Assembly: GCA_036380835.1 (NCBI GenBank)
Contig: DASVDZ010000043.1
Coordinates: 1-12,166, forward strand
From: DASQJL01 sp036380835
Lineage (GTDB): Bacteria; Eisenbacteria; RBG-16-71-46; SZUA-252
DNA length: 12,166 bases
Direction: 5' to 3'
Part shown: positions 1 to 6,165 of the stretch, in pieces
How positions within the stretch are numbered: position 1 is the first letter of the stretch
Layout: every line of letters begins with the position of its first letter
Translations under genes and position numbers: made by a program
The notes under the pieces: generated by a model
The model's database searches: none
The model's input: only the letters and a program-made list of their open reading frames with translations
Told to the model about the DNA's origin: nothing

Positions 1-26
1 CGGCCGCGCGCCGCCGCAAACGCTGA
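1..26 (+). CDS. 3' end of an upstream gene (partial, unidentified)
   Basis: The reading frame through bases 3-23 stays open and ends at a TGA at 24-26, giving a short basic tail (A-A-R-R-R-K-R). That TGA shares its A with the ATG of the next gene (TGATG), the same tight stop/start style seen at other junctions here, and the next gene has no Shine-Dalgarno of its own. A co-transcribed upstream gene ending here is therefore plausible. Only about seven codons are visible, so its identity cannot be judged and the frame could be open by chance. Confidence 0.3.
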
Positions 27-1216
27 TGGAGGCGCCGGCCCGCCCCACCCTGCGGCTCGCCAAGAATCAGGAGCGGCGCATCCGGTCGGGCCATCCCTGG
101 ATCTTCAGCAACGAGATCGAGGCGATCGAGGGGACGCCGGAGGCGGGCGGCGAGGTGCTCGTCGTCGACAGCCGGGGCGGGATCGTCGGCACGGCGCTCT
201 ACAACCCCCGCTCGCTCATCGCCGCTCGCCTCTTCGCGAGGCGCGACCGCCCGATCGACGCGACGCTCTTCCGGGACCGGATCGCCGCCGCGCTCGCGCT
301 TCGCCGGCGGATCTTTCCGGTGGAGGAGACCTATCGCCTCGTCTACAGCGAAGGGGACTTCCTGCCGGGTCTCATCGTCGACCGCTACGGCGACTACCTC
401 GCCGTGCAGAGCCTGACGGCCGGCATCGAGCGGCGTCTCGACGCGGTGCTCGGCGTGCTCGAGGAGACCCTCCGCCCCGCGGGCATCGTCTGCCGCCGGG
501 ACGCCTCCTCGCGCGCGTACGAGGACCTGCCGCTCCTCGAGCCCCTGGTCCGCGGCACGGTGCCCGAGCGGATCGACGCGGCGTACGAGGGATTCGTGAT
601 CACCGTCGACCTCCTGTCGGGTCAGAAGACGGGGGAGTTCCTCGATCAGCGGGAGAACCGGAAGCGCGTCGCGAAGGAGTCGGTCGGACGCCGCGTGCTC
701 GACCTCTACTGCTACACGGGGCTCTCTTCGCTCCAGTGCGCCGCGGCCGGCGCCGGCCCGATCGTCGGGATCGACCGCTCGGAGCCCGCGATCGAGCGCG
801 CGCGGGAGAACGCGCGGCGGAACGTGCCGAACCGCGGCGTGGAGTTCCGCGTCGCGGAGGTGGAGGAGGCGCTCCCCGCGCTCGAGCGGAGCGGGGAGCG
901 CTTTGGTATGATCGTGCTCGATCCGCCCGCCCTGGTGAAGAGCCGGAAGGCGGTCCAGGAGGGCGCGCGGAAGTACGCGGCGCTCAACGCGAGCGCGATC
1001 CGGCTCCTCGAGCCGGGAGGCATCCTCGCGACGGCCACCTGCTCGCACCACGTCGACGCGCCGCTCTTCCTCGACATCCTGCGGGGCGCCGCCAAGCAGG
1101 CGGGGGAGCCGCTCCGGGTGATCGAGGTGCTGGGCCAGAGCCGCGACCACCCCGTGCTCCTCGCCGCGCGCGAGACGTCGTATCTCACGATGGTGATCGC
1201 GGAGCGGATCCGCTGA
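26..1216 (+). CDS. rlmI: 23S rRNA (cytosine-C5) methyltransferase, RlmI family
   Basis: 396-residue class I SAM-dependent RNA methyltransferase; family members such as E. coli RlmI methylate C1962 of 23S rRNA in the cytoplasm. The N-terminus (about residues 8-72) is a PUA-type RNA-binding domain with the typical opening GHPWIFSNEI (22-31). A central domain carries VYSEGDFLPGLIVDRYGDY (106-124). The C-terminal Rossmann methyltransferase has the conserved GQKTGEFLDQRENR (199-212), the SAM-binding motif I VLDLYCYTG (224-232), the catalytic-loop motif VLDPPALVKSRK (297-308) and the cysteine motif TCSHHV (338-343). Length is normal. The ATG overlaps the stop of a probable upstream gene and has no clear Shine-Dalgarno, which suggests translational coupling. 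DUF1844 follows after 19 bp. The family is firm; the exact target nucleotide is inferred from homologues. Confidence 0.9.
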   Translation: MEAPARPTLRLAKNQERRIRSGHPWIFSNEIEAIEGTPEAGGEVLVVDSRGGIVGTALYNPRSLIAARLFARRDRPIDATLFRDRIAAALALRRRIFPVEETYRLVYSEGDFLPGLIVDRYGDYLAVQSLTAGIERRLDAVLGVLEETLRPAGIVCRRDASSRAYEDLPLLEPLVRGTVPERIDAAYEGFVITVDLLSGQKTGEFLDQRENRKRVAKESVGRRVLDLYCYTGLSSLQCAAAGAGPIVGIDRSEPAIERARENARRNVPNRGVEFRVAEVEEALPALERSGERFGMIVLDPPALVKSRKAVQEGARKYAALNASAIRLLEPGGILATATCSHHVDAPLFLDILRGAAKQAGEPLRVIEVLGQSRDHPVLLAARETSYLTMVIAERIR

Positions 1217-1221
1217 GACGG

Positions 1222-1230
1222 GGAGGAGGA
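1222..1230 (+). promoter_or_regulatory. Strong Shine-Dalgarno for the DUF1844 gene
   Basis: GGAGGAGGA sits 5 nt before the ATG at 1236. It is the strongest ribosome-binding site in the window and fixes the start of this small gene. It also shows that the organism uses standard anti-SD pairing, in contrast to mazG, alr and tyrS, which lack one. Confidence 0.8.
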
Positions 1231-1235
1231 ACGCG

Positions 1236-1571
1236 ATGAACGAGCAGCAGGGGCAGACGCCGCGGGAGCAGACGCCGAGCCGGAAGGATCTCTTCCTGGG
1301 CCTCATCCATTCGTTTCAGGCGGCGGCCATGCAGCAGATGGGGAAGATGGTGAACCCATTCACCGAGAAGATCGAGCGCGACATGGGCCAGGCGCGCCTT
1401 TCGATCGACATGCTGGAGATGCTGCAGGAGCGGACGAGCGGCAACCTGACGGGCGAGGAATCGAGGTTCCTGAGCCACGTCCTGACCGAGCTGCGGCTGA
1501 ACTACGTGGCGGAGACGGAAGAGGACCAGAAGCGCTCCGGAGCGGGCGCTCCCGAGAATCGCGAGGGCTAG
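1236..1571 (+). CDS. DUF1844 family protein
   Basis: 111-residue soluble protein of unknown function. The core from about residue 20 to 92 has the features I know from DUF1844: an N-terminal helix (DLFLGLIHSFQAAAMQQMGKM), then the hallmark QARLSIDMLEMLQERTSGNLT (about 52-72) and a last helix ending in ELRLNYVAE (about 88-96). The ends are polar and low complexity (MNEQQGQTPREQTPSR; SGAGAPENREG). There is no signal peptide or membrane segment. It starts 19 bp after rlmI behind a strong Shine-Dalgarno and is probably co-transcribed with it. Its TAG stop lies within a CTAG palindrome shared with the stop of mazG on the other strand. No biochemical role is assigned to the family that I can name; a link to RNA modification or translation would be inference from the neighbour only. 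Confidence 0.8.
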   Translation: MNEQQGQTPREQTPSRKDLFLGLIHSFQAAAMQQMGKMVNPFTEKIERDMGQARLSIDMLEMLQERTSGNLTGEESRFLSHVLTELRLNYVAETEEDQKRSGAGAPENREG

Positions 1572-2497
1572 TCCCGGGACGGGCCGCCGCGCCCCGGCTC
1601 CCCGCGCCGCGGCTCCCCGTCGCGGGGCTCCGGGCGGTCCTTCTCCTCCCGCTTCGCGGCCTCCCACAGGCGATCGAGCTCGGGGAGCCCGGCCTCCTGG
1701 GGCGAGCGGCCCTGGTCCTTGAGCATCGCCGCGACGCGATCGAACCGGCGGCGGAACTTCTCCGTGGCGATCCTGAGGCGGGCCTCCGGATCGGTCTTCA
1801 CGAAGCGCGCGAGGTTCACGACGGCGAAGAGGAGGTCGCCGATCTCCTCGGCGAGGCGCTCGTCGTCGCGCGCCGCGATCTCCCGCTCGACCTCGTCCAG
1901 CTCCTCCCTGAGCTTCGCGATCACCCCGCGCACGTTCTCCCAGTCGAAGCCCACCGACGCCGCCTTCTCCTGGATCCGATAGGCCGTGAGGAGCGCCGGG
2001 AGCCCTTCGGGCCGCTTGCCGAGGAGCGACACCTCGCCCGTCTCCTTCCGCTTTCCCGCCTCCCACTGGCGGAGCACGCCCTGCGCGTCGAGCGCCTCCC
2101 CCCCGGCGGCGTCGCCGAAGACGTGCGGGTGGCGCGCGATCATCTTGGCGACGTTTCCGCGGAGGATCTCGCCCGGAGAGGCGCCTCCCTCCCGCTCGAG
2201 CGTCACGGCGAGGAAGCAGGCGAGGAAGAAGAGGTCGCCCAGCTCCTCGTCGGCGGCGCGGCGGTCTCCCGCCGTGACCGCCTCGCCGATCTCGTGCGCT
2301 TCCTCGGCGACGTACGGGGTGAGCGTGCGCGAGGTCTGCTCCCGGTCCCACGGGCAGCCGTCGGGGCCGGAGAGATGGCGGACCAGGTCGATCATCGCGG
2401 CCGCGGCGGCGGCGAAGGCGTCGCGATCGGGCGCGGCGGGCCAGGGGAAGTCGTTCGGCGAGGGCGCGGAGGGCGTCACGAGGCGTAGTCTAGTCAC
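1568..2497 (-). CDS. mazG: Nucleoside triphosphate pyrophosphohydrolase MazG
   Basis: All-alpha NTP pyrophosphohydrolase that hydrolyses (d)NTPs to NMP and pyrophosphate, a housecleaning role also linked in E. coli to lowering ppGpp. Two tandem MazG domains are visible. The N-terminal one has GCPWDREQT (47-55), the metal-binding EEAHE (65-69) and EELGDLF (84-90). The C-terminal one has EELDE (198-202) and EEIGDLLFAVVNLAR (217-231). The tail (about 283-309) is charged low-complexity sequence rich in G, E, P and R. At 309 aa it is longer than the E. coli enzyme (263 aa) because of this tail and an N-terminal extension. The given start is a GTG at 2497 without Shine-Dalgarno. A second in-frame GTG at 2479 lies 7 nt below a good -10 box (2492-2487), so the true start may be 2479, on a leaderless mRNA. 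It is divergent from alr and overlaps DUF1844 by 4 bp. Confidence 0.9.
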   Translation of the reverse strand: MTRLRLVTPSAPSPNDFPWPAAPDRDAFAAAAAAMIDLVRHLSGPDGCPWDREQTSRTLTPYVAEEAHEIGEAVTAGDRRAADEELGDLFFLACFLAVTLEREGGASPGEILRGNVAKMIARHPHVFGDAAGGEALDAQGVLRQWEAGKRKETGEVSLLGKRPEGLPALLTAYRIQEKAASVGFDWENVRGVIAKLREELDEVEREIAARDDERLAEEIGDLLFAVVNLARFVKTDPEARLRIATEKFRRRFDRVAAMLKDQGRSPQEAGLPELDRLWEAAKREEKDRPEPRDGEPRRGEPGRGGPSRD

Positions 2498-2515
2498 CGC
2501 CGCGCGCGAAGTCCA
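2487..2515 (-). promoter_or_regulatory. Predicted sigma70-type promoter of mazG
   Basis: Read on the minus strand: -35 TGGACT (2515-2510, 4 of 6 to TTGACA), a 17-bp spacer, then -10 TAGACT (2492-2487, 4 of 6 with the key T, A and final T). Initiation would fall near 2480, directly at an in-frame GTG (2479). The spacing is ideal and the AT-richer stretch stands out in a very GC-rich background. Not tested; pattern match only. Confidence 0.5.
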
Positions 2516-2525
2516 GGCGCCGCCC

Positions 2526-2552
2526 TTGCGCCGGGGCGGGGCGTGTGATACT
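2526..2552 (+). promoter_or_regulatory. Predicted promoter of the alr-cdd-deoC-pdp-GNAT operon
   Basis: An extended -10 element TG-T-GATACT (2544-2552; GATACT is 4 of 6 to TATAAT) precedes alr. The best -35 is weak (TTGCGC, 2526-2531, 15-bp spacer), which is tolerable for an extended -10 promoter. Transcription would start near 2559, about 22 nt before the ATG at 2581. It lies back to back with the mazG promoter; no operator repeat is evident between them. Confidence 0.4.
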
Positions 2553-2580
2553 CGTCGTGAGCCGGACGCCGGCGCCGACT

Positions 2581-3828
2581 ATGAAATTTCCCACCTGGGT
2601 CGAAGTCGATCTCGATCGTTTTCGCCGGAATCTCGCCGCCATCCAGGCCGCGATCGGCTCCCGGCGGCGCATCCTCTTGGTCGTGAAGGCGGACGCCTAC
2701 GGCCACGGGGCGGTGGAGATCGCGCGGAACGCGGTCGGCTGCGGCATCGCGATGCTCGGCGTGGCGACCCTCCACGAGGGGATCGAGCTGCGCGCCGCCG
2801 GCATCGATCTCCCGATCGTCATCCTGAGCCCGTCGCTTCTCTCCGAGGTGGACGAGATCATCGAGCACCGGCTCACGCCGTGCGTCGGAACCCTGGAGTT
2901 CGCCGAGCGGCTCTCGGAGCGATGCCTGGCGCACCAGGTGATCGCCCGGCTCCACGTCGAGGTGGACACCGGCATGGGGCGCGCCGGCGTCGTCGACGGC
3001 GAGGCGGTCGCCTTCATCGAGCGGCTGGTCGGCCTCCCCAATCTCAAGCTCGAAGGCGTCTTCACCCACTTCCCGGACGCCGACTCGGGGCGCACCGACG
3101 TGACCGAGGAGCAGCTCCGCCGGTTCGCGGAGGTGCTGCGCGGCCTCGCGCTCCGGAAGATCGAGGTGGCGCTCCGCCACGCCGCGAACAGCGCCGGCAT
3201 CCTGAGCGTCCGCGACTCCCACCTCGACCTGGTGCGCCCCGGCATCCTGGCGTACGGCTTCTATCCGAGCGCCGCGGTCAAGCGCACGATCCCCGTCGAG
3301 GGGATCATGACGTTCAAGACGCGGATCGTTCAGATCCGCGACGTGCCCCCGGGCCGGTTCATTTCGTACGGCCGCACGTACCAGACCACGCGCTGGACGC
3401 GGGTCGCGGTGCTCGCCGTCGGGTACGGCCACGGCTATCCGTGGTCCCTCTCGAACCGCGGCGAGGTGCTGATCCGCGGCGCGCGCGCGCCGATCGTAGG
3501 ACGGGTGACGATGGACCTCACGATGGCGGACGTGACGCACATCCCCGAGGCGGAGATGGAGGACGAGGTCGTCCTCTGGGGCGGAACGCAGGGCGCCTCG
3601 CTCGATCTGGTCGAGGTGGCCGACCGCGCGCAGACGATTCCGTACGATCTTCTCTGCAGCATGGGGAAGCGGGTGGTCCGGGTCTTCCTGAGCGAGGGCC
3701 GGCCGCCGAAGGTGCTGACGCTGATCGGGGAGCGCCAGGAGACGGAGGTGGCGGAAGCGGGATCGGGCGGCTCGCCGCGCCGCCGCCGCCGCCGGGTCCA
3801 CTACAAGAACGCGGGAAGCGGCTCGTGA
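2581..3828 (+). CDS. alr: Alanine racemase
   Basis: PLP-dependent cytoplasmic enzyme interconverting L- and D-alanine for peptidoglycan. 415 aa from the ATG at 2581. The N-terminal TIM barrel opens with TWVEVDLDRFRRNL (5-18) and has the PLP-lysine motif VVKADAYGHG (34-43, Lys36). RLHVEVDTGMGRAG (123-136) and HAANSAG (200-206) are also typical. The C-terminal beta domain carries the second catalytic residue, Tyr263, in SYGRTY, followed by the GYGHGYPW motif. The ATG is chosen because family proteins begin about eight residues before the WxEVDL motif; GTGs at 2545 and 2557 are in frame, but the first lies inside the predicted -10. No Shine-Dalgarno is seen. Residues beyond about 385 form an extra tail with six consecutive arginines (400-405). 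Its TGA overlaps the cdd GTG (GTGA). Pairing with pyrimidine salvage genes is unusual. Confidence 0.93.
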   Translation: MKFPTWVEVDLDRFRRNLAAIQAAIGSRRRILLVVKADAYGHGAVEIARNAVGCGIAMLGVATLHEGIELRAAGIDLPIVILSPSLLSEVDEIIEHRLTPCVGTLEFAERLSERCLAHQVIARLHVEVDTGMGRAGVVDGEAVAFIERLVGLPNLKLEGVFTHFPDADSGRTDVTEEQLRRFAEVLRGLALRKIEVALRHAANSAGILSVRDSHLDLVRPGILAYGFYPSAAVKRTIPVEGIMTFKTRIVQIRDVPPGRFISYGRTYQTTRWTRVAVLAVGYGHGYPWSLSNRGEVLIRGARAPIVGRVTMDLTMADVTHIPEAEMEDEVVLWGGTQGASLDLVEVADRAQTIPYDLLCSMGKRVVRVFLSEGRPPKVLTLIGERQETEVAEAGSGGSPRRRRRRVHYKNAGSGS

Positions 3829-4217
3829 GCGCGCCCGAGGCGGCGCAGCTCCTGGAAGCAGCGCGGGCGCTCCTGCCGCGCGCGCACGCGCCCCACTCGC
3901 GCTTCCGCGTGGCCGCCGTGCTCGAGGACGACGAGGGACGGCTCCACCCCGGCGTGAACGTCGAGAGCGCGAGCCTCGGCCTCACGCTCTGCGCGGAGCG
4001 GAACGCCGTGTTCGGAGCGATCGCGCGGGGGGCGACCCGGTTCCAGCGGATCGCGGTCGTCTCCGACGCGCGCCGCCCCTGCGTCCCCTGCGGCGCCTGT
4101 CGCCAGGTGCTCGCGGAGCGCGCCCCCGACCTCGTCGTGGTCCTCGAGGCGCCCGACGGATCGGCGGAGGAGACGCCGCTCGCGGCCCTCCTGCCCCGCC
4201 CCTTCACCGACTTTTGA
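3825..4217 (+). CDS. cdd: Cytidine deaminase
   Basis: Zinc-dependent deaminase converting cytidine and deoxycytidine to (deoxy)uridine. 130 aa, the normal size for the homotetrameric type. Zinc and catalytic residues are intact: Cys56-Ala-Glu58 in LCAERNAVF and Cys89/Cys92 in PCGACRQ. The substrate-binding segment FRVAAVLEDDEGRLHPGVNVESASLGLTLC is typical, including the N-x-E motif (Asn45, Glu47). The GTG start at 3825 overlaps the alr stop (GTGA) and has GGGAAG (3813-3818) 6 nt upstream. Its TGA in turn overlaps the TTG start of deoC. It supplies deoxyuridine and uridine to the phosphorylase two genes on. A much longer open frame runs upstream of this start but is only the antisense or shifted shadow of mazG and alr. 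Confidence 0.92.
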   Translation: MSAPEAAQLLEAARALLPRAHAPHSRFRVAAVLEDDEGRLHPGVNVESASLGLTLCAERNAVFGAIARGATRFQRIAVVSDARRPCVPCGACRQVLAERAPDLVVVLEAPDGSAEETPLAALLPRPFTDF

Positions 4218-4873
4218 CCGCCCTGATCCCGCTCGCCGCGCGCGTCGACGCCACGCTCCTCACCCCGGGGGCCTTGCCCGCGGAGATCGAGGCGCTCTGC
4301 GCGGAGGCGTGCCGCCTCGAGACGGCGGCGGTCTGCGTGCTCCCGTTCCACGTCGCGCGCGCCGCGGCGGCCACGCTCGGGTCGCGCGTCCGGGTCGCCG
4401 CCGCGCTCTCGTTTCCCTTCGGCGCCGCCCCTCCGGCCGCGAAGGGCGCCGAGGCGGAGGCCGCGGCGCGGGACGGCGCCCACGAGCTGGACGTGGTCGT
4501 CAACCTGGCCGCCGTCAAGGCGGGGCACTGGGAGGTGGTCGCCGCGGAGATCGACGCGGTGCGCGAGGCGGCGCCGGGTCGGCTCACCAAGTGGATCCTC
4601 GAGTGCGCCGCGCTCACCGAGGACGAGATCCGCCGCGCCGTGGCGGTCGTCGCCGGCGCGGGGGGCGACTTCGTGAAGACCTCGACGGGATACGGGCCGG
4701 GCGGCGCGACCGTCGCGACCGTGCGCCTCCTCCGCTCGCTCGCCGGGTCGATGGGCGTGAAGGCGTCGGGTGGCATCGCGACCCGGGCCCAGGCGATCGC
4801 CCTGGTCGACGCGGGCGCCGATCGGATCGGCACGAGCCGCGCGCGCGCGGTAGTCGAAGGGGGAACGGCATGA
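4214..4873 (+). CDS. deoC: Deoxyribose-phosphate aldolase
   Basis: Class I aldolase cleaving 2-deoxyribose-5-phosphate to acetaldehyde and glyceraldehyde-3-phosphate, the last step of deoxynucleoside catabolism. 219 aa, a full (beta/alpha)8 barrel. Visible residues: Asp93 in HELDVVVNLAAVKAG, the Schiff-base Lys155 in DFVKTSTGYGPGGAT, and the second lysine, Lys183, in GVKASGGI. The phosphate-binding end (ADRIGTSRA, 202-210) is present. The start is a rare TTG at 4214 overlapping the cdd stop (TTGA), with no Shine-Dalgarno; the family N-terminus (ARVDATLLTP) begins only about nine residues later, so no later start fits. Translation probably relies on coupling to cdd. The stop overlaps the ATG of the phosphorylase (ATGA). 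Confidence 0.93.
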   Translation: MTALIPLAARVDATLLTPGALPAEIEALCAEACRLETAAVCVLPFHVARAAAATLGSRVRVAAALSFPFGAAPPAAKGAEAEAAARDGAHELDVVVNLAAVKAGHWEVVAAEIDAVREAAPGRLTKWILECAALTEDEIRRAVAVVAGAGGDFVKTSTGYGPGGATVATVRLLRSLAGSMGVKASGGIATRAQAIALVDAGADRIGTSRARAVVEGGTA

Positions 4874-6165
4874 GGGAGACGATCGTCCGGAAGCGCGACG
4901 GGGGCGTCCTGGGCTCCGAGGAGATCCGCGCCTGGGTCCGCGGCGTGACCGACGGCACCGTGCCCGACTACCAGAGCGCCGCGCTCCTCATGGCGATCGC
5001 GATCCGGGGCATGGGCCGCGAGGAGACGGTCGCGCTGACCGACGCGATGATGCGCTCCGGCAGGATCCTCGACTGGACCGGCGTCGGCCGCCCCACCGTC
5101 GACAAGCACTCGACGGGGGGCGTGGGCGACAAGGCCTCGATCGCGCTCGCCCCCTGGGTCGCCGCGTGCGGCGCCGTCGTGCCGATGATCGCGGGCCGCG
5201 GCCTCGGGCACACCGGCGGGACGCTCGACAAGCTCGAGTCGATCGCCGGATTCCGCACCCGTCTCACCTCGGCCGAGTTCGACGCCCAGGTGCGCCGCGT
5301 GGGGGTCGCCATCGCGGGGCAGAGCGACGACCTGGCGCCGGCGGACGGGGCCCTCTACGCCCTTCGCGACGTGACGGGAACCGTCGAGTCGCCGCCCCTG
5401 ATCGTGGCGAGCATCCTGAGCAAGAAGATCGCGTCGGGCGCCTCCGGCGTCGTGTTCGACGTGAAATGCGGGTCGGGCGCGTTCATGCGGACGCGCGAGG
5501 AGGCGCGCGCGTTGGCCCAGGAGCTACTCGAGGTGACGCGCGCGCTGGGGCGGCGCGCCGGCGCGCTCGTGACGGCCATGGACCAGCCGCTCGGCCTGAC
5601 GATCGGGAACGCCAACGAGACGGCCGAGGCGCTCTCGCTCCTCCACGGGAAGGGGCCGGAGGATCTTCGCGAGGTGACCCGACGCCTGGCGGCCGGGATG
5701 CTGATGCTCGCCGGCGTGGCGCGGGAGCAGCACGAGGCCGACGCCCGGCTCGACCGCGCCCTCGAGACGGGGGAGGCGATCCGTCGCGCCGAACGGCTGA
5801 TCCAGGCGCAGGGCGGCGATCCGCGGGTCGTGACGTCTCCGGCGCGATTGCCGCGCGCCGACACGGAGACGGCCGTCGCGGCCCCTCGGACCGGCACCGT
5901 GACCGCCATCGACGGCCGCGCGCTCGGCGCCCTCCTGATCGAGATGGGGGGTGGGCGCCGGACGAGGGAGGACGCGGTCGATCACGCCGTCGGAATCCGG
6001 CTCGCGAAGAAGATCGGCGATCCCGTGGCGGCGGGGGAGACCCTCGCGGTGATCGAGGCGCGTCGCGACGCCCCCGACTGGGCCGCGGCGGCCGCCTCCG
6101 CCTACGCGATCGGCGACGGGCCGGCGGAGCCCTTCCCGGTCATCCTGGAAGACCTCGTGCGATGA
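4870..6165 (+). CDS. Thymidine/pyrimidine-nucleoside phosphorylase
   Basis: Phosphorolyses thymidine, deoxyuridine or uridine to free base and (deoxy)ribose-1-phosphate. 431 aa, the usual length for the DeoA/Pdp family. The N-terminal alpha domain begins TIVRKRDGGVLGSEEIRAWV. The phosphate-binding KHSTGGVGDKAS (79-90) and the family signature GRGLGHTGGTLDKLES (109-124) are clear; the residue before the signature Gly-Arg is Ala (MIAGRG) where Ser is usual. The C-terminal alpha/beta domain has ASILSKKIASG and DVKCGSGAFM. The start ATG overlaps the deoC stop and has AAGGGGG 6 nt upstream. The sequence does not let me choose between deoA (thymidine-specific) and pdp (broad), so I give no symbol. 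A deoB phosphopentomutase, needed to pass its product to DeoC, is absent nearby. Confidence 0.92.
   Translation: MRETIVRKRDGGVLGSEEIRAWVRGVTDGTVPDYQSAALLMAIAIRGMGREETVALTDAMMRSGRILDWTGVGRPTVDKHSTGGVGDKASIALAPWVAACGAVVPMIAGRGLGHTGGTLDKLESIAGFRTRLTSAEFDAQVRRVGVAIAGQSDDLAPADGALYALRDVTGTVESPPLIVASILSKKIASGASGVVFDVKCGSGAFMRTREEARALAQELLEVTRALGRRAGALVTAMDQPLGLTIGNANETAEALSLLHGKGPEDLREVTRRLAAGMLMLAGVAREQHEADARLDRALETGEAIRRAERLIQAQGGDPRVVTSPARLPRADTETAVAAPRTGTVTAIDGRALGALLIEMGGGRRTREDAVDHAVGIRLAKKIGDPVAAGETLAVIEARRDAPDWAAAAASAYAIGDGPAEPFPVILEDLVR

Noticed and set aside
2545..2580. Earlier GTG starts for alr (2545 and 2557)
   Set aside because: 2545 lies within the predicted -10 element. Both add residues before the normal alanine racemase beginning. 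2557 cannot be excluded if the mRNA is leaderless, but the ATG at 2581 fits the family better.
1986..3824. Very long plus-strand frame upstream of cdd, and a 435-codon minus-strand frame across alr
   Set aside because: They cover mazG and alr in other frames, have arginine/alanine/glycine-rich sequence with no family match, and result from the scarcity of stops in high-GC DNA. Only the last 130 codons (cdd) are real.
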